NCBI RefSeq assembly: GCF_037042905.1 | Contig: NC_087258.1 | Coordinates: forward strand, 3,797,001-3,861,000 | Source of the DNA: Lytechinus pictus | Taxonomy: Eukaryota; Echinodermata; Echinoidea; Temnopleuroida; Toxopneustidae | Direction: 5' to 3' | DNA length: 64,000 nt | Part shown: one piece after another, positions 10,500 through 22,300 of the stretch | Position numbering within the stretch: the stretch's first letter is position 1 | Layout of the letters: each line of letters opens with the position of its first letter | The notes under the pieces: generated by a model | Databases searched by the model: none | Told to the model about the DNA's origin: nothing | What the model saw: the letters and a program-made list of their open reading frames with translations, nothing else | Made by a program: the position numbers and the translations under genes

Positions 10500-11610
10500 A
10501 ATTTGAAGATCTGAATATTAACACTAAAACAAAATTAGACTTCCATGTTTTATTTATAAAAATACCATCTTTTTCATGATTATAAAGGTTCAACGTCCCT
10601 GTTCTAGGTCTAAACTTCAACATAAATCTACTGGCGCTTCGCGCTTGAATTCTGGAGGTCATTCCTCTTTTAAAAGTATAGGTAATCTGTCGGACTTTTC
10701 AAATCCCAAATTTAAATCTTAAGCGCAAATACCCTCGCATTATTTTTCATTTAGATACAGTCCTGTCATCAATATCAAAAACTCTAAGCGCGAGCTTCGC
10801 GCTGGCATCATTTTTGTAAGTGACATTTATGATGTTCATATTTTAAAAATGTCCATTTGTTGAGGTTTAAATGTCCAAAAGTTCAGCGCTCGCATAATTT
10901 GTAAGGTAAATAGGCCTACCCTTTTAATTGTTATACAAAGGCGCTTATACAACGTCCAGAATGCAGTTCGGAATATTGAAAATAACTATTGGTCCCGCTA
11001 TTTCTGCCCGTGCGACAAGCATTTATCATTTTGAATCATGAGATTCACCTTTAAAATATGATGAAAAAGTATCGTTAAGACTGAATTAAGAAAAAAAGAA
11101 GCTCACGTTTCACGCTTGCATTTTGATCCGTTAGCTTGTGATAATAATGGTGACTTCGTTAATATATCTTAGCGGACATGTCCACCTTTTGGTGCTTCAA
11201 GAAAAATAAACACAACACACAAATAATAATAGAAAACGAACAAGAATAAAATAGATAGTTACCTATCCCACTCATGAATTCTTATTTAACAGTCCCCAAA
11301 ACGTCTTTTTTTCGTGTTAGCTTATTTCATATACATATATATATAGGTCTCCTCATCATGGTTATAAAAAGTGCTCAGAATGTTTTATTTTCAAGTCCTT
11401 GTATCAGAATTTTCAGCTCGGGCAGCTCTATCGCATTTTGATTACTATCCTGTTGATTTATTTACTTGAACAAAATATTTAAAATGTCCAGCTTTTAGAA
11501 CAGATATCAAAAAAAGGTATTCACCTTTGATCATAGATGAGGAAGAAGAAAAAAGTGCAAAAAAATAGGAAACAAACTAACGAATTAATGTGACATAATT
11601 TTTCTTCATT
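10500..11610. other. Intergenic sequence, no supported gene
   Basis: Moderately AT-rich sequence with the recurring words GCGCTTCGCGCT and GCGAGCTTCGCGCTGG (10630-10645, 10789-10803), which are short palindromes typical of repeat debris. No exon or RNA gene is supported. Confidence 0.4.
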
Positions 11611-11616
11611 TCAAGG

Positions 11617-11812
11617 CGTGTGTGTGTGTGTGTGTGTTTGAGTTTTGTCAGACGTGTATCAATCGGATATGATTTTTTACGTCTGGGACCGACCTTTAAC
11701 GTCACCATCCGAAAGACGTGACCAGGGCTCGAACCTCGAACCTTTGCATCAATTTGTAACTTCTCCGCATAGCTTGGATTACAGGCGCATGCCACAACGC
11801 CCAGTCAAGGCG
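11617..11812 (-). mobile_element. SINE with 7SL-like head, B box and GT-rich tail
   Basis: Read on the minus strand, the element starts near 11812 with TGGGCGTTGTGGCATGCGCC, then TGTAATCCAAGCTATGCGG, which resembles the left-monomer domain of 7SL RNA. A pol III B box (GGTTCGAGCCC, in a local GGTTCGA duplication) follows, then a central block with GGTGACGTTAAAGGTCGGTC and a tail ending in (CA)n. The pol III promoter elements and simple-repeat tail fit a SINE. Whether the head is 7SL-derived or a diverged tRNA remains open: it also shares GCGTTGTGGC with the tRNA-derived SINE at 37.5 kb. Confidence 0.65.
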
Positions 11813-11999
11813 ACTCTTTACATTTCATCATCGCTGATGGCGCTACAATAGAAAATACCGCTTGACAGCAAAAAAAAAAACAGAAAGAGGAAAATAATGC
11901 TGAGCGTCTAAAATGCAGCTAGCAGTACAAGCTGCAGAACCGTAAACAAACATCTTGTGAATAATATCGCGCGCCCTCTTTAAGCAAAAGTTTACAACC

Positions 12000-12098
12000 A
12001 CGATGACCCTGCGGTATCTACTTGAAGATCACGAGAAAATGCTTTTTTTTCCTTAAAAACACACCAAAGAGAAGACAAGAAACGATCCACATGGTTCG
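12000..12098 (+). other. Possible non-coding or leader exon ending in a strong splice donor
   Basis: A CGCGCGCC-containing patch (about 11969-11977) is followed by a stretch ending in GGTTCG|GTAAGTGTC, a near-consensus donor at 12099. A short frame from ATG at 12003 (MTLRYLLEDHEKMLFFP) closes before the donor. It could be a 5' leader exon of PEX10, whose first coding exon is preceded by an acceptor-like TTTTGTAG at 16196-16203. This is inference only. Confidence 0.2.
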
Positions 12099-12243
12099 GT
12101 AAGTGTCATAGCACAATTAGAAACATTATTTTAAAAGGAATGGCATAGTTATTTTAGTAAAAAGGGTGTGAAAAATTTGCGTGCACCATGTGCATATGAA
12201 TCCTTCGCACGCGAGATGCATTGATCCCATGAGTGGGCCTAGA

Positions 12244-12685
12244 CAGTAGAGGCGCACGGCCAATATTGGAGACTGTCTCCAATGTGGGAGATTATCTCCA
12301 ATATCAGAGACTTTTGTAAAGAATTTGGGTATCCAATTTCAGAGACAGTCTCCAGTTTTGGAGACCAATTTCCTTTGTTTACATTTGCTGCAAAAGGATT
12401 ACCTTGGCGGAACAATGTGATAAGCAGATTCCTCGTGAAAAATTACCCCTTTTCACCGTCTACTTTAAAAATTCACCGTCTACTTTTGTTTTGATAAGGA
12501 TTTTTGTTGTCAATCACACACAAAACAAATGGGCTTCTGACCTCAGTGAGACAAAATTTTGGGTGGAAAAAATCATGCTTTTGTTGGTGTTGTTTCTTTT
12601 GTCCTTTTGCAAAGCAAATCTCCAATGTGGGAGATTGTCTCCCCTATTGGAGAGAGTCTCCCATATTGGCCGTGCGCCTCTACTG
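12244..12685. mobile_element. TIR transposon (CAGTAGAGG ends), non-autonomous
   Basis: The terminal inverted repeats CAGTAGAGGCGCACGGCCAA run about 35 bp with two or three mismatches. The 5-bp direct repeat CTAGA flanks both sides (12239-12243, 12686-12690). Next to the ends are repeated mini-palindromes of the form GGAGA..TCTCC. The centre is AT-rich. There is no transposase. The CAG start recalls hAT ends, but the 5-bp duplication does not fit the usual 8 bp. Confidence 0.8.
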
Positions 12686-12990
12686 CTAGAGGCGTTTTTT
12701 TCATTACCAACATCATAATCATCCGCTTCGATCCTCATCATCACCACCCTCATCATCACCATAAAAAACCGTGTCTTTATTAAAGGAGAAATATATTGAT
12801 CATGAATATGGCCTTATTATATATCAGTGGAAAGGTAATGATGTGAGGATTACCATTAGGTCATTCAAAAATAACGAAAATAATACATAAGGTGGAAATC
12901 GCCAATTAAAAAGCGCTAAAATGCCTCTCCGAAATATGCCTCGCATCGGTCTCTGAATTGACTCGAATTTGATGACGTCACTGTCTGTAC

Positions 12991-13197
12991 ATGAGGCGTG
13001 ATTGGCTCTCCCACGTCAAGCTCCACTTGCATGCAAAACCTGTTGCGAGGGTACGTTTTCTCCACACTGACACTGAATACTTCGATCATGAAATGAAAGA
13101 AAACCCAGAAATTTATCTAGATTTGGATTTTCAAATTGATGATTATGAAGATGAAGAGAATAATGATAAAGTTTCTAACTCTAGAAAAACAAAGTGA
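12991..13197 (+). pseudogene. Small acidic-tailed ORF in left arm of foldback
   Basis: The ORF contains RDWLSHVKLHLHAKPVARVR followed by an acidic tail (DLDFQIDDYEDEENNDK) and RKTK. An inverted, diverged copy lies in the right arm at 14369-14551 and keeps the frame with mostly conservative changes. The family is not recognised. It may be an exon fragment captured by the foldback, or the remains of its own protein. The open frame in both arms is suggestive but not proof of coding. Confidence 0.3.
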
Positions 13198-13749
13198 CGT
13201 GGATGGTGGTAAATTAAGGGAATTACGCCAGTGATGATGAGTAAGACAATTCAACTTGCAAGCCGATTCGCTACCAACGCATGCAGCTGCTAGCTGCACC
13301 GCGGGTCAAATCCATGAAAATGAATTCCATGCAGCATGACCACATCCAGACAGAGTCTCTTTCCTCTATCAACAGCATAATGAGAAGGAAAATAATAAAA
13401 TAACTGTACTTACAAATAAGTGAATATATCCGAACCTAGGCTGAAGGTAAATCAACTCAAGGAATAGCAGCAGACGATATGCACCGACGATGAATTTCAC
13501 GTGGCTGGAATAGATTGTCACTCGTTCTGTTAGATAAAATTTCTATCTCATTATTTTGACTAAATTACGAAACTCAGAGAATTAGTATTCTACATAAAAA
13601 TTAAGTTACACCTGGTACTATTTTTTGAATTACGATAAAATATTTTTGAAGCAAAGAAATTGAGGTAAATTAAAATAAGATATAAAGGATCATCCACTTA
13701 GCCGCATGCGATTGTAAACAAACAATCAAAAGCACATGGCCAGCTTGCT

Positions 13750-13785
13750 CCACTGAACTGAAAATACGTATTTTCAGTTCAGTGG
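13750..13785. repeat. Perfect 36-bp palindrome at centre of foldback
   Basis: A perfect inverted repeat without spacer centred on TACGTA. Its half begins CCACTGAACTGAAAATAC. It is followed within 15 bp by a second hairpin, CATAGAGTTGGA / TCCAACTCTATG (13796-13831). Together they form the hinge between the two long arms and would extrude readily as a cruciform. Confidence 0.85.
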
Positions 13786-14368
13786 CTTGCTCGCCCATAG
13801 AGTTGGAGCGTAGCTTTATCCAACTCTATGTGCTCGCCTTGCTGATTGTTCACAATCGAATGCGCGAGCTAGGCGGATGATCTTTTATATCTAATTTTAA
13901 TTTACCTCATTTTCTTTGCTTCAAAAAGGTTTTATCGTAATTCAAAAAATAGTACCAGGTGTTACTTAATTTTTATGTAGAATACTAATTCTCCGAGTTT
14001 CGTAATTTAGTCAAAATAATGAGATAGAAATTTTATCTAACAGAACGAGTGACAATCTCCCAGCCACGTGAAATTCATCGTCGGTGCATATCGTCTGCTG
14101 TTATTCCTTGAGTTGATTTACCTTCAGCCTAGGTTCGGATATATTCACTTGTTTGTAAGTACAGTTATATCAATATATTTTCATTCTCATTATGTTGTTG
14201 ATAGAAGAAAGAGACTCTGTCTGGATGTGGTCGTGATGGAATTCATTTTCATTGATTTGACCCGCGGAGCAGCTATCAGCTGCATGTGTTGGTAGCGAAT
14301 CGGCTTGCAAGTTGAATTGTCTTACTCATCATCACCGGCGTAATTCCCTTAATTTACCACCATCCACG

Positions 14369-14551
14369 TCACTTTGTTTTTCTAGAGCTAGAAACTTCAT
14401 CATCATTCTCTTCATCTTCATAATCATCAATTTGAAAATCCAAATCTAGATAAAATTCTGGGTTTTCTTTCATTTCGGGATCGAAGTATTCAGTGACAAT
14501 GTGGAGAAAACGTACCCTCGCAACAGGTTTTGCATGCAAGTGGAGCTTCAC
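14369..14551 (-). pseudogene. Small acidic-tailed ORF in right arm of foldback
   Basis: Inverted counterpart of the ORF at 12991-13197, opening at KLHLHAKPVARVRFLH and ending in the same acidic run and RKTK. The copies differ at several residues (for example HTDTEYFDHE versus HIVTEYFDPE), so the arms are not freshly duplicated. Confidence 0.3.
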
Positions 14552-14787
14552 GTTGGAGAGCCAATCACGCCTCTCGTACAGAAAGTGACGTCATAAAAAA
14601 TCCCCAATTTCGCGGACGTAATTCTGCGTGTTTGAAGCATTCAGAGAGAGAACTTTAAACTATCAATTAACTGAGTTCCATCGGTCTCCATGATAAATGA
14701 TTTACACCATCGTGTTCTCCTTATTTTCTCCTTTAATTTGATATATGATTATCAATTTTTACGATTTTCAATATAGTTCTACTTTAA

Positions 14788-15850
14788 ATAGACTCTACGG
14801 ACATTTCTTTTTAAAAAATGACGTTACCCTTATCTTTTTATCGATGTCAATATCTTATCATTTCAAAGGACAAAGGCAACATTAGTCAAGAGTCTATGTA
14901 ATAATTGCTAATTTTACAGGAATGTTTTTTTTTTCTTCAATTTTCATTTCACAATTTGGAGATAATTCACCTAGAAATATTGCTGAATGAACGTTGCAGA
15001 GATTTAGCACCCACCCTATTTTAAGGTTTTTTTTGTTTAAAGTGACATTGGCGCGACCACATCATTCGCGTTGCAGTGGTTATTACGCATGGATATGTAG
15101 CGAATCGTTTTTGCTTCAGTTCAGGCCTAGATATATGCAAGATAAAATTTTATCACAGATAAGATTTTAAATCTCATCTTAGAGATAAAATGTCACCTCA
15201 GAATACCAATTCATTTTTAAGAGATGAAACAAAATATTTTGAAGATAAAATGACCTCAGAATACCACCCCTGGACATACATTCCTACTGTAACTCCATAT
15301 GGCATGGTGGTGAATGGTATTAAAACTATTACCAACCACTTTTTATAAAGTCAATCATCAAAATTACAACAAAAAAACCCTGTGCCTATGCCACGGCATG
15401 CATGTCAGTAAGTTTGTATGGGGATGATAACAACAATATGAAATCAAAAGTAGGTCCCTAGACGGCGATTTATTTTTGTAAGTAAGATTTTTGGGGGGGT
15501 CTAGACCTACACAGTGCATGGAGAGGGGACATTTTTAATGAGGAATTCACTTACAAATCTATCACATTTTTGTTTATCTGCCAAGGCAAGATAATGCTAC
15601 TGCCGCCAACGTAAATAAAAGAAATGTGTCATGTTCATCAGGAGACTGTCTTTGAAATTAGATGTAGTTCTACCAAAGTAATACTGGAGTTTGTAGGCTA
15701 CATCGTTTACTTTCCATCAATAGAGGGCCTCAAAAATATAAAATTGAGCATGTGATGCAAGCTAGTGAACATAAGCGGGACAATTTGCCTTCATGCCTGA
15801 ACACTTATTGTTGCTGAGCTTTGTCTGACAATGAGATCTATTTCCATGTC
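14788..15850. other. Intergenic sequence upstream of PEX10, no supported gene
   Basis: AT-rich sequence with GATAAAATTTTATC-type words near 15145-15190. No exon or RNA gene is recognised. The PEX10 promoter or a leader exon could lie here, but no initiator, GC box or donor is convincing. Confidence 0.4.
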
Positions 15851-15857
15851 ACCTGTA

Positions 15858-15915
15858 ATAATAATAAAGGAGCATTTATATTGCGCAGCTACTATATTCT
15901 GCTACGCATAACAAA
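15858..15915. repeat. SINE/LINE-type tail fragment
   Basis: TAATAATAATAAAGGAGCAT followed by TTATATTGCGC resembles the 3' tail (GCGC..TTATTATTATT complement) of the tRNA-derived SINE at 37249-37550. The following ORF (15916-16203) is probably chance repeat sequence; it ends at TAG just before the PEX10 start. Confidence 0.4.
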
Positions 15916-16214
15916 ATGAATAATGCAAATTATAGAGTATTACGGAAAAGAAAAGTCTTCAGATGCATTTTAAACATACTAACTGCGGATGATTCCCTTA
16001 TAGAGTGTGGGAGTATATTCCATAAATTGGGAGCCGCGTATGCAAATGCTCTATCACCAAGGGTAGGTGTTGATCTTCCAGAAGAATATTTCGAGAGAGT
16101 GTTATCTTTCGAGCTGATGACTTCAATTGTAAGAGTGCAAGGCTGTCTTCTTCTAGTGTGTAGGCCTAATGATATTCAACTATTATTTTCATTCATTTTG
16201 TAGGCTTTCCTGGC

Positions 16215-16329
16215 ATGGCAACCTTCCAGTCAGCAGGTCAGGCCGAGATCATCAGAAGCAGTCAGAAAGATGAAGTTTATCAGACACAGCTGAGAGGCAG
16301 TATCCATGATGTCGTCCAGTCACTAATAG
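16215..16329 (+). CDS. PEX10: PEX10 exon 1 (residues 1-38 and first base of 39)
   Basis: Starts ATGGCAACC after TTTTGTAG|GCTTTCCTGGC, so the exon may begin at 16204 with a short leader and be spliced to an upstream non-coding exon. It encodes [20 protein letters not shown] and on to HDVVQSLIG, matching the conserved PEX10 N-terminus. The donor is ATAG|GTACAT (phase 1). The ATG is chosen because the frame upstream is closed by the TAG at 16201 and the position matches PEX10 orthologues. Confidence 0.9.
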
Positions 16330-19300
16330 GTACATCACTATATAAAGCCGCCCCTCCCCCATCACACTTGTTCAGAATCGGCAGGAATCAAGCAGAATCT
16401 TTCGTGCATCTTATATAATCTTACCAGTTCATTGGGTCAATCCATGTCAAATCAACCAATGCTTGTCACCCGACCCCCTTCGATTTTCTTTAAACTCGCA
16501 CCAAATGTTCCCCCAAGTGTCTGACGGAAAAATCTGAAATATTTTGCCCCAAGGTCAAACGGTTGCTAAGATACGGCCTCCCTTAGCAACCAATGCGTGG
16601 CCAAACAACCAAATTTCAAAAAAATTTACTATTTTTGATTGACTGCTGCAACCAAGTTTGATGAGGTAGAGTGCTTATTTTCTGTAAATTGGAAGAACGT
16701 ATTAGTCTTAACATGCACAGTATATTACGGCACGGATCTGACCAGCCGTTATTGCGCACGAGGTCACCGAAAATGGTGTTAAGCGTCCAAGTCAGTGATT
16801 TTGGGTGCATGTTTGGAAGCTCATAACTTCCAAATTCAATTAGCTTAGAGCCCAATATTATGCATATTTGAAGACTACCACTTGCTCAACAGACCTACAA
16901 AAAATTGGCCTAAACGTGCGCGTCGATCTCTTGTAGGGCGCCCTCAAAGTTGGATTTTTTCTAAAAGTTGCCAAGTTCAAGGTCACGGATCACCCCTCGT
17001 CCCATCAAGGAGCAACACCAATTTCTGTATACTGATAGACAATTACCTATATTTTCACAGGATACTTAAAATTTTTTGTGACCGAAATGTTCAATAGCTG
17101 GTTTACGCATTCGAAAATGGTCGTAAACACCCCCAAACCAATGTAAAACGATACATCCAGGTTTATCAGCACATTTCAAATTGCAATAAATCAGAAATGA
17201 AAAGCCAACAAATACTGGTATTGTCTGTAATGGTAGTCTGTAATTAGTACTAAAAGGATATGCATCACAAATAGTTTGACAAATTGGCAATGACCTTGAA
17301 AAATACAGCTGAAAATCATCAAAAACAATAAATCAGGTCGATTTTCTGTGATTATAGGGCGCTAAACTGTATTTACAGGTACTTTCACTTGTGTGTCATT
17401 TCAACACAAATGATGATTTTAAGCTGATATTTTCAAATCTTGTTCCTTTTAGGTTCTTCATTAATATCCAAATAATACATAAAGCAATATCTTTACCTTT
17501 TGACCTTGACATTGATCTAAAAATAGCTGTAAATGCCTTAAAATTAGCATATTCACAACACCCGTGAGCTTGACAACACACTTCAGAATTGATTTTCTCA
17601 TAGACTAAAATCCTGATTATGTTGATATTTGCAGTGTTGGTAGTCCATAATGAGCACTTGGGTGATCTAGTATTAATTCATTTGTTTTACAAGACAATGA
17701 CCTTGAAAAGATGGCTGAAATTCACCCAAAATTGTTAATATGCCAATATCTCATCGTTAGAGGTTGTTTATACCGACTTTCACTTTTGTGTCATTTTAAC
17801 ACAAATGATGATTTTAAGCTGATAATTGCAAATCATGTTCCTTTCAGCTTGAATTTTAATATCCAAATAATACATAAATTCATTTCTTTATCTTTTGAAC
17901 TTGACATTGATCTAAAAAAAGCTGAAAATGCCTTAAAATTAGCATATTCACAACACCCGTGAGTTTACAACACATTTCACAATTGATTTTCTCACAGACT
18001 GAATGCCTGATCATGTTGATATTTGCAGTATTGGTAGTCCATAATGAGTACTTGGATGATCTAGTATAAATTAATTTGTTTTACAAGACAATGACCTTGA
18101 AAATATGGCTGAAATTCACCCAAAATCTTTAATCCGCCAATTTCCCATCATTAGAGGTTGTTTACACCGACTTTCACTTATGTGTCATTTTAACACAAAT
18201 GATGATTTTAAGCTGATAATTGCAAATCATGTTCCTTTCAGGTTGTATTTCAATATCCAAATAATACATAAAGTCACATCTTTATCTTTTGACCTTGAAA
18301 TTGATCTAAAAATAGCTGAAAATGCCTTAAAATTAGTGAATTTTATGCTATTTTTAGATCAATTTCAAGGTCAAATGATAAAGATGTGACTTTATGTATT
18401 ATTTGGATATTAAAATACAACCTGAAGGAACATGATTTGCAATTTACAGCTTAAAATCATCATTATTTAGTGTTGAAATGACACATATGTGAAAGTCAGT
18501 GTAAACAACCTTTAACGATGGGATATTGGGGGATTAAAGATTTTGGGTGAATTTCAGCCATCTTTTCAAGGTCATTGTGTTGAAAAAAAAGGAATTAATA
18601 CTAGATCATCCAAGTACTTATTATGGACTACCAATACTGCAAATATCAACATGATCAGGCTTTTAGTCTGTGACAAAATCAATTCTGAAATGTGTTGTAA
18701 AACTCATGGGTCTTGTGAATATGCTTATTTTAAGCATTTTCAGCTATTTTTAGATCAATGTCAAGGTCAAATGATAAAGATGTGACTTTATGTATTATTT
18801 GGATATTAAAATACAACCTGAAAGGAACATGATTTGCAATTATCAGCTTAAAATCAACATTTGTGTTAAAATGACACATAATTGAAAGTCGGTGTAAAAC
18901 TGTAAACAACCTCTAACGATGAGATATTGGCGTATTAACAATTTTTGGTGAATTTCAGCCATCTTTTCAAGGTCATTGTCTTGTAAAACAAATGAATTAA
19001 TACTAGATCCTGTAAGTACTCATTATGGACTACCAATACTGCAAATATCAACATGATCAGGCTTTTAGTCTATGAGAAAATCAATTCTGAAATGTGTTGT
19101 AAAGCTCACGGATGTTGTGAATATGCTAATTTCAAGGCATTTACAGCTATTTTTAGATCAATGTCAAGGTCAAAAGGTAAAGATATTGCTTTATGTATTA
19201 TTTGGATATTAACGAAGAACCTGAAAGGAACAAGATTTGCAATTATCAGCTTAAAATCATCATTTGTGTTGAAATGACACACAAGTGAAAGTACCTGTAA

Positions 19301-22300
19301 ATACAATTTAGCGCCCTATAATCACAGAAAATCGACCTGATTTATTGTTTTTGATGATTTTCAGCTGTATTTTTCAAGGTCATTGCCAATTTGTCAAACT
19401 ATTTGTGATGCATATCCTTTTAGTACTAATTACAGACTACCATTACAGACAATACCAGTATTTGTTGGCTTTTCATTTCTGATTTATTGCAATTTGAAAT
19501 GTGCTGATAAACCTGTATGTATCGTTTTACATTGGTTTGGGGGTGTTTACGACCATTTTCGAATGCGTAAACCAGCTATTAAACATTTCGGTCACAAATA
19601 ATTTCAAATATCCTGTGAAAATATAGGTAATTGTCTATCAGTATACAGAAATTGGTGTTGCTCCTTGATGGGACGAGGGGTGATCCGTGACCTTGAACTT
19701 GGCAACTTTTAGAAAAAATCCAACTTTGAGGGCGCCCTACAAGAGATCGACGCGCACGTTTAGGCCAATTTTTTGTAGGTCTGTTGAGCAAGTGGTAGTC
19801 TTCAAATATGCATAATATTGGGCTCTAAGCTAATTGAATTTGGAAGTTATGAGCTTCCAAACATGCACCCAAAATCACTGACTTGGACGCTTAACACCAT
19901 TTTCGGTGACCTTGTGCGCAATAACGGCTGGTCAGATCCGTGCCGTAATATACTGTGCATGTTAAGACTAAAAAGTTCTTCCAATTTACAGAAAATAAGC
20001 ACTCTACCTCATCAAACTTGGTTGCAGCAGTCAATCAAAAATAGTAAATTTTTTTAAAATTTGGTTGTCTGGCCACGCATTGGTTGCTAAGGGAGGGCGT
20101 ATCTTAGCAACCGTTTGACCTTGGGGCAAAATATTTCAGATTTTTCCGTCAGACACTTGGGGGAACATTTGGTGCGAGTTTAAAGAAAATCAAAGGGGGT
20201 CGGGTGACAAATTGTCTGAAAATTGGTTGATTTGACGTGGATTGACCCCATTGACAACAAAGGGCTTACAGGAAAGGCTGACTGGGGCCCGTAACAGAAA
20301 ACTTCAATCATCGTAGAACATATTTTACAAGAGATAGCATTGACTACAAGGTACAATTAATCATGAAATCGAGCATATAATTAGGACTAATTGCTAATCT
20401 TTATGTTCTGGGCTCCTGGTGTTTTGAGAGGAGGATTCCTGCTATAATACATGATAAAGACACTCTTGTCCTCTGCCATTATAGTGTGTGAGTAAAAATA
20501 AACTTGACACCTCAAAAATCCCTTATTTAAGAAAAAAAAAATATGTCATAAACACATTGCCTCAAAGAGTTTGTTCTCCCAAATAATTTGATACCATATT
20601 TACATGGTATGTGTTAACACTTGGATGATCAGGAGGTATTTTTTGCAGTGATGTAAATTTTGATTGGCACCAAAGTAAGGCATGACTGCAATGAATCAAT
20701 CCAGATGTCAATGATGTCATAATCCTACAAGAGTTGCATTAAAATCCATTTCGAAACACTTTTTTGGTAATTTACATTATAATTGTTTGATATTCACTTT
20801 TGAGTACCTGGTATCAATTCTCAAGTTAATTTCATGGAAAAGGGATTTGCAAATATGTTTATTAACTCGTGTAGGATTATGACATAAGTGGCATCTGGAG
20901 TTCATTCATTGCAGTCATTGCAGTCACTTTGGTGCAAATCAAAATTTACATCACTGCCAAGAGTACCTACTGATAATCCAAGTGTGAAGACATACCACTT
21001 CACTATGGTATCATATTATTCAGAAGGAAAATACTCTTTCCAGCCACATATAATGATTACCCGGTATGCATTCATGACATATTTTTATATTGAACTGAGG
21101 ATTTGTGAGGTGTCAAGTTTTTATTATTTTTTTTTACTCACATGGTATGAGTAAAATATGTCGGACAATTCTTTTTTGTGAGTTTTTACATTCGGCCAAT
21201 GCTAAATTTTACTGTACAATCACCTCAGACTACAGTTTTTAATCATGGGCCACATAAAGGCCTTTAATTGTTCAAGTTTACTTCTTCAAGCAAAAACAAA
21301 AAGTTTGTTAATGACAATCTTGATTTCCATCTGTAGAGACGAAATTGTGAAAAACTTTGCCCAGTGTACAGGTATTGACTGAGAGTGCAGTGGTGAAAAA
21401 AAAACCAAAAGTAGTCTTTTCCATTCTAAAGACAAATTCCCAAAGAAGAAATACCAGTCATTTCTACAGCCATACCAGCGCATACATGTACATGTATAAC
21501 CACATTGTTTTTTTTGGGGGGGGGATATGCAAAACGTTTTTTTGAGAGATTAAAAGAACACCAAAGAACTCTATTAAAGATTGAAGAGACCGTTCCATTC
21601 ACCCAAATGCTAAACATGCCCTCCATTCAGGACATGATATGGGACAATGGGACAATACCTTGTATTTGACTTTAAAATTAACAGCTGGCAAATTAAAGTG
21701 AATCTGTATGGATAAAAGTGAATTTATCCAGCTCTCAATATGGACTAAAGCTATTCATTGTTGCTCATCTTGATAGTAACATCTGGTGAATAAAGATCAG
21801 GGGTCTATGTAGATAAAAAAAAAGGATTAATTAATCCAGCTCTAAAATGTACTTAAGGTATTCATGGTCACCTTTATTGAAAGGTCAGAGGTCTATGTGG
21901 ATAAGAGAGGATTAATCCACCTAAACAGGGAATCTGTGTACACATTGGTGCACCTCTCTTTTGTCCAGTGATCACAAGATAACAGGGAGCGTGCAGTCAG
22001 TCCGCAAGCCCCTGTGTTAATGAGCAAATGAGCAAGATTTATCCAAGTCCTCTCGTGGCTGAATTCATGTCCCTGCAAAATCTCGTGAATTGTGAGACTT
22101 TCTTTCTCAAAGAATTTAACCACTTTCTCCTTGAGTAATATTGATTATTTTTGTACCATGGGCAAGAGTAAATGTTACCCTTTTATATTGGTCATTTCTT
22201 TTGAATGAAATATTTTGATAAATAAGTGAATTTTTTACCTGGAAAGATGCATCAAACAGAATTTTCTTCCTCTGTTTTCACTTGCAAATTGTGCAACATT

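Larger units (their letters stand above)
12780..14787. mobile_element. 2-kb foldback transposon with long inverted arms
   Basis: Left arm 12780-13740 and right arm about 13850-14787 are inverted copies around a short centre. The ends read TTAAAGGAGAAATATATTGA (left) and the related TTAAAGTAGAACTATATTGA (right, complement). Both arms carry the same small ORF, plus patches with TGACGTCA and GATAAAATTTCTATCTCATT. Two blocks of this element recur in the same orientation in the 5' flank of the THAP gene (50440-50750 and 51420-51619). No transposase is encoded. Confidence 0.82.

Noticed and set aside
10007..10662. Several overlapping ORFs up to 142 codons, Lys/Glu/Arg-rich or Ser/Leu/Phe-rich
   Set aside because: They translate the polypurine tract on both strands; composition, not coding.
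11577..11851. ORFs of 72 and 68 codons across the SINE
   Set aside because: They read through pol III promoter boxes and a GT microsatellite; not coding.
16616..20057. Mirrored ORF pairs of 60-95 codons
   Set aside because: They are the two arms of one palindromic transposon; the same non-coding sequence is read on opposite strands.
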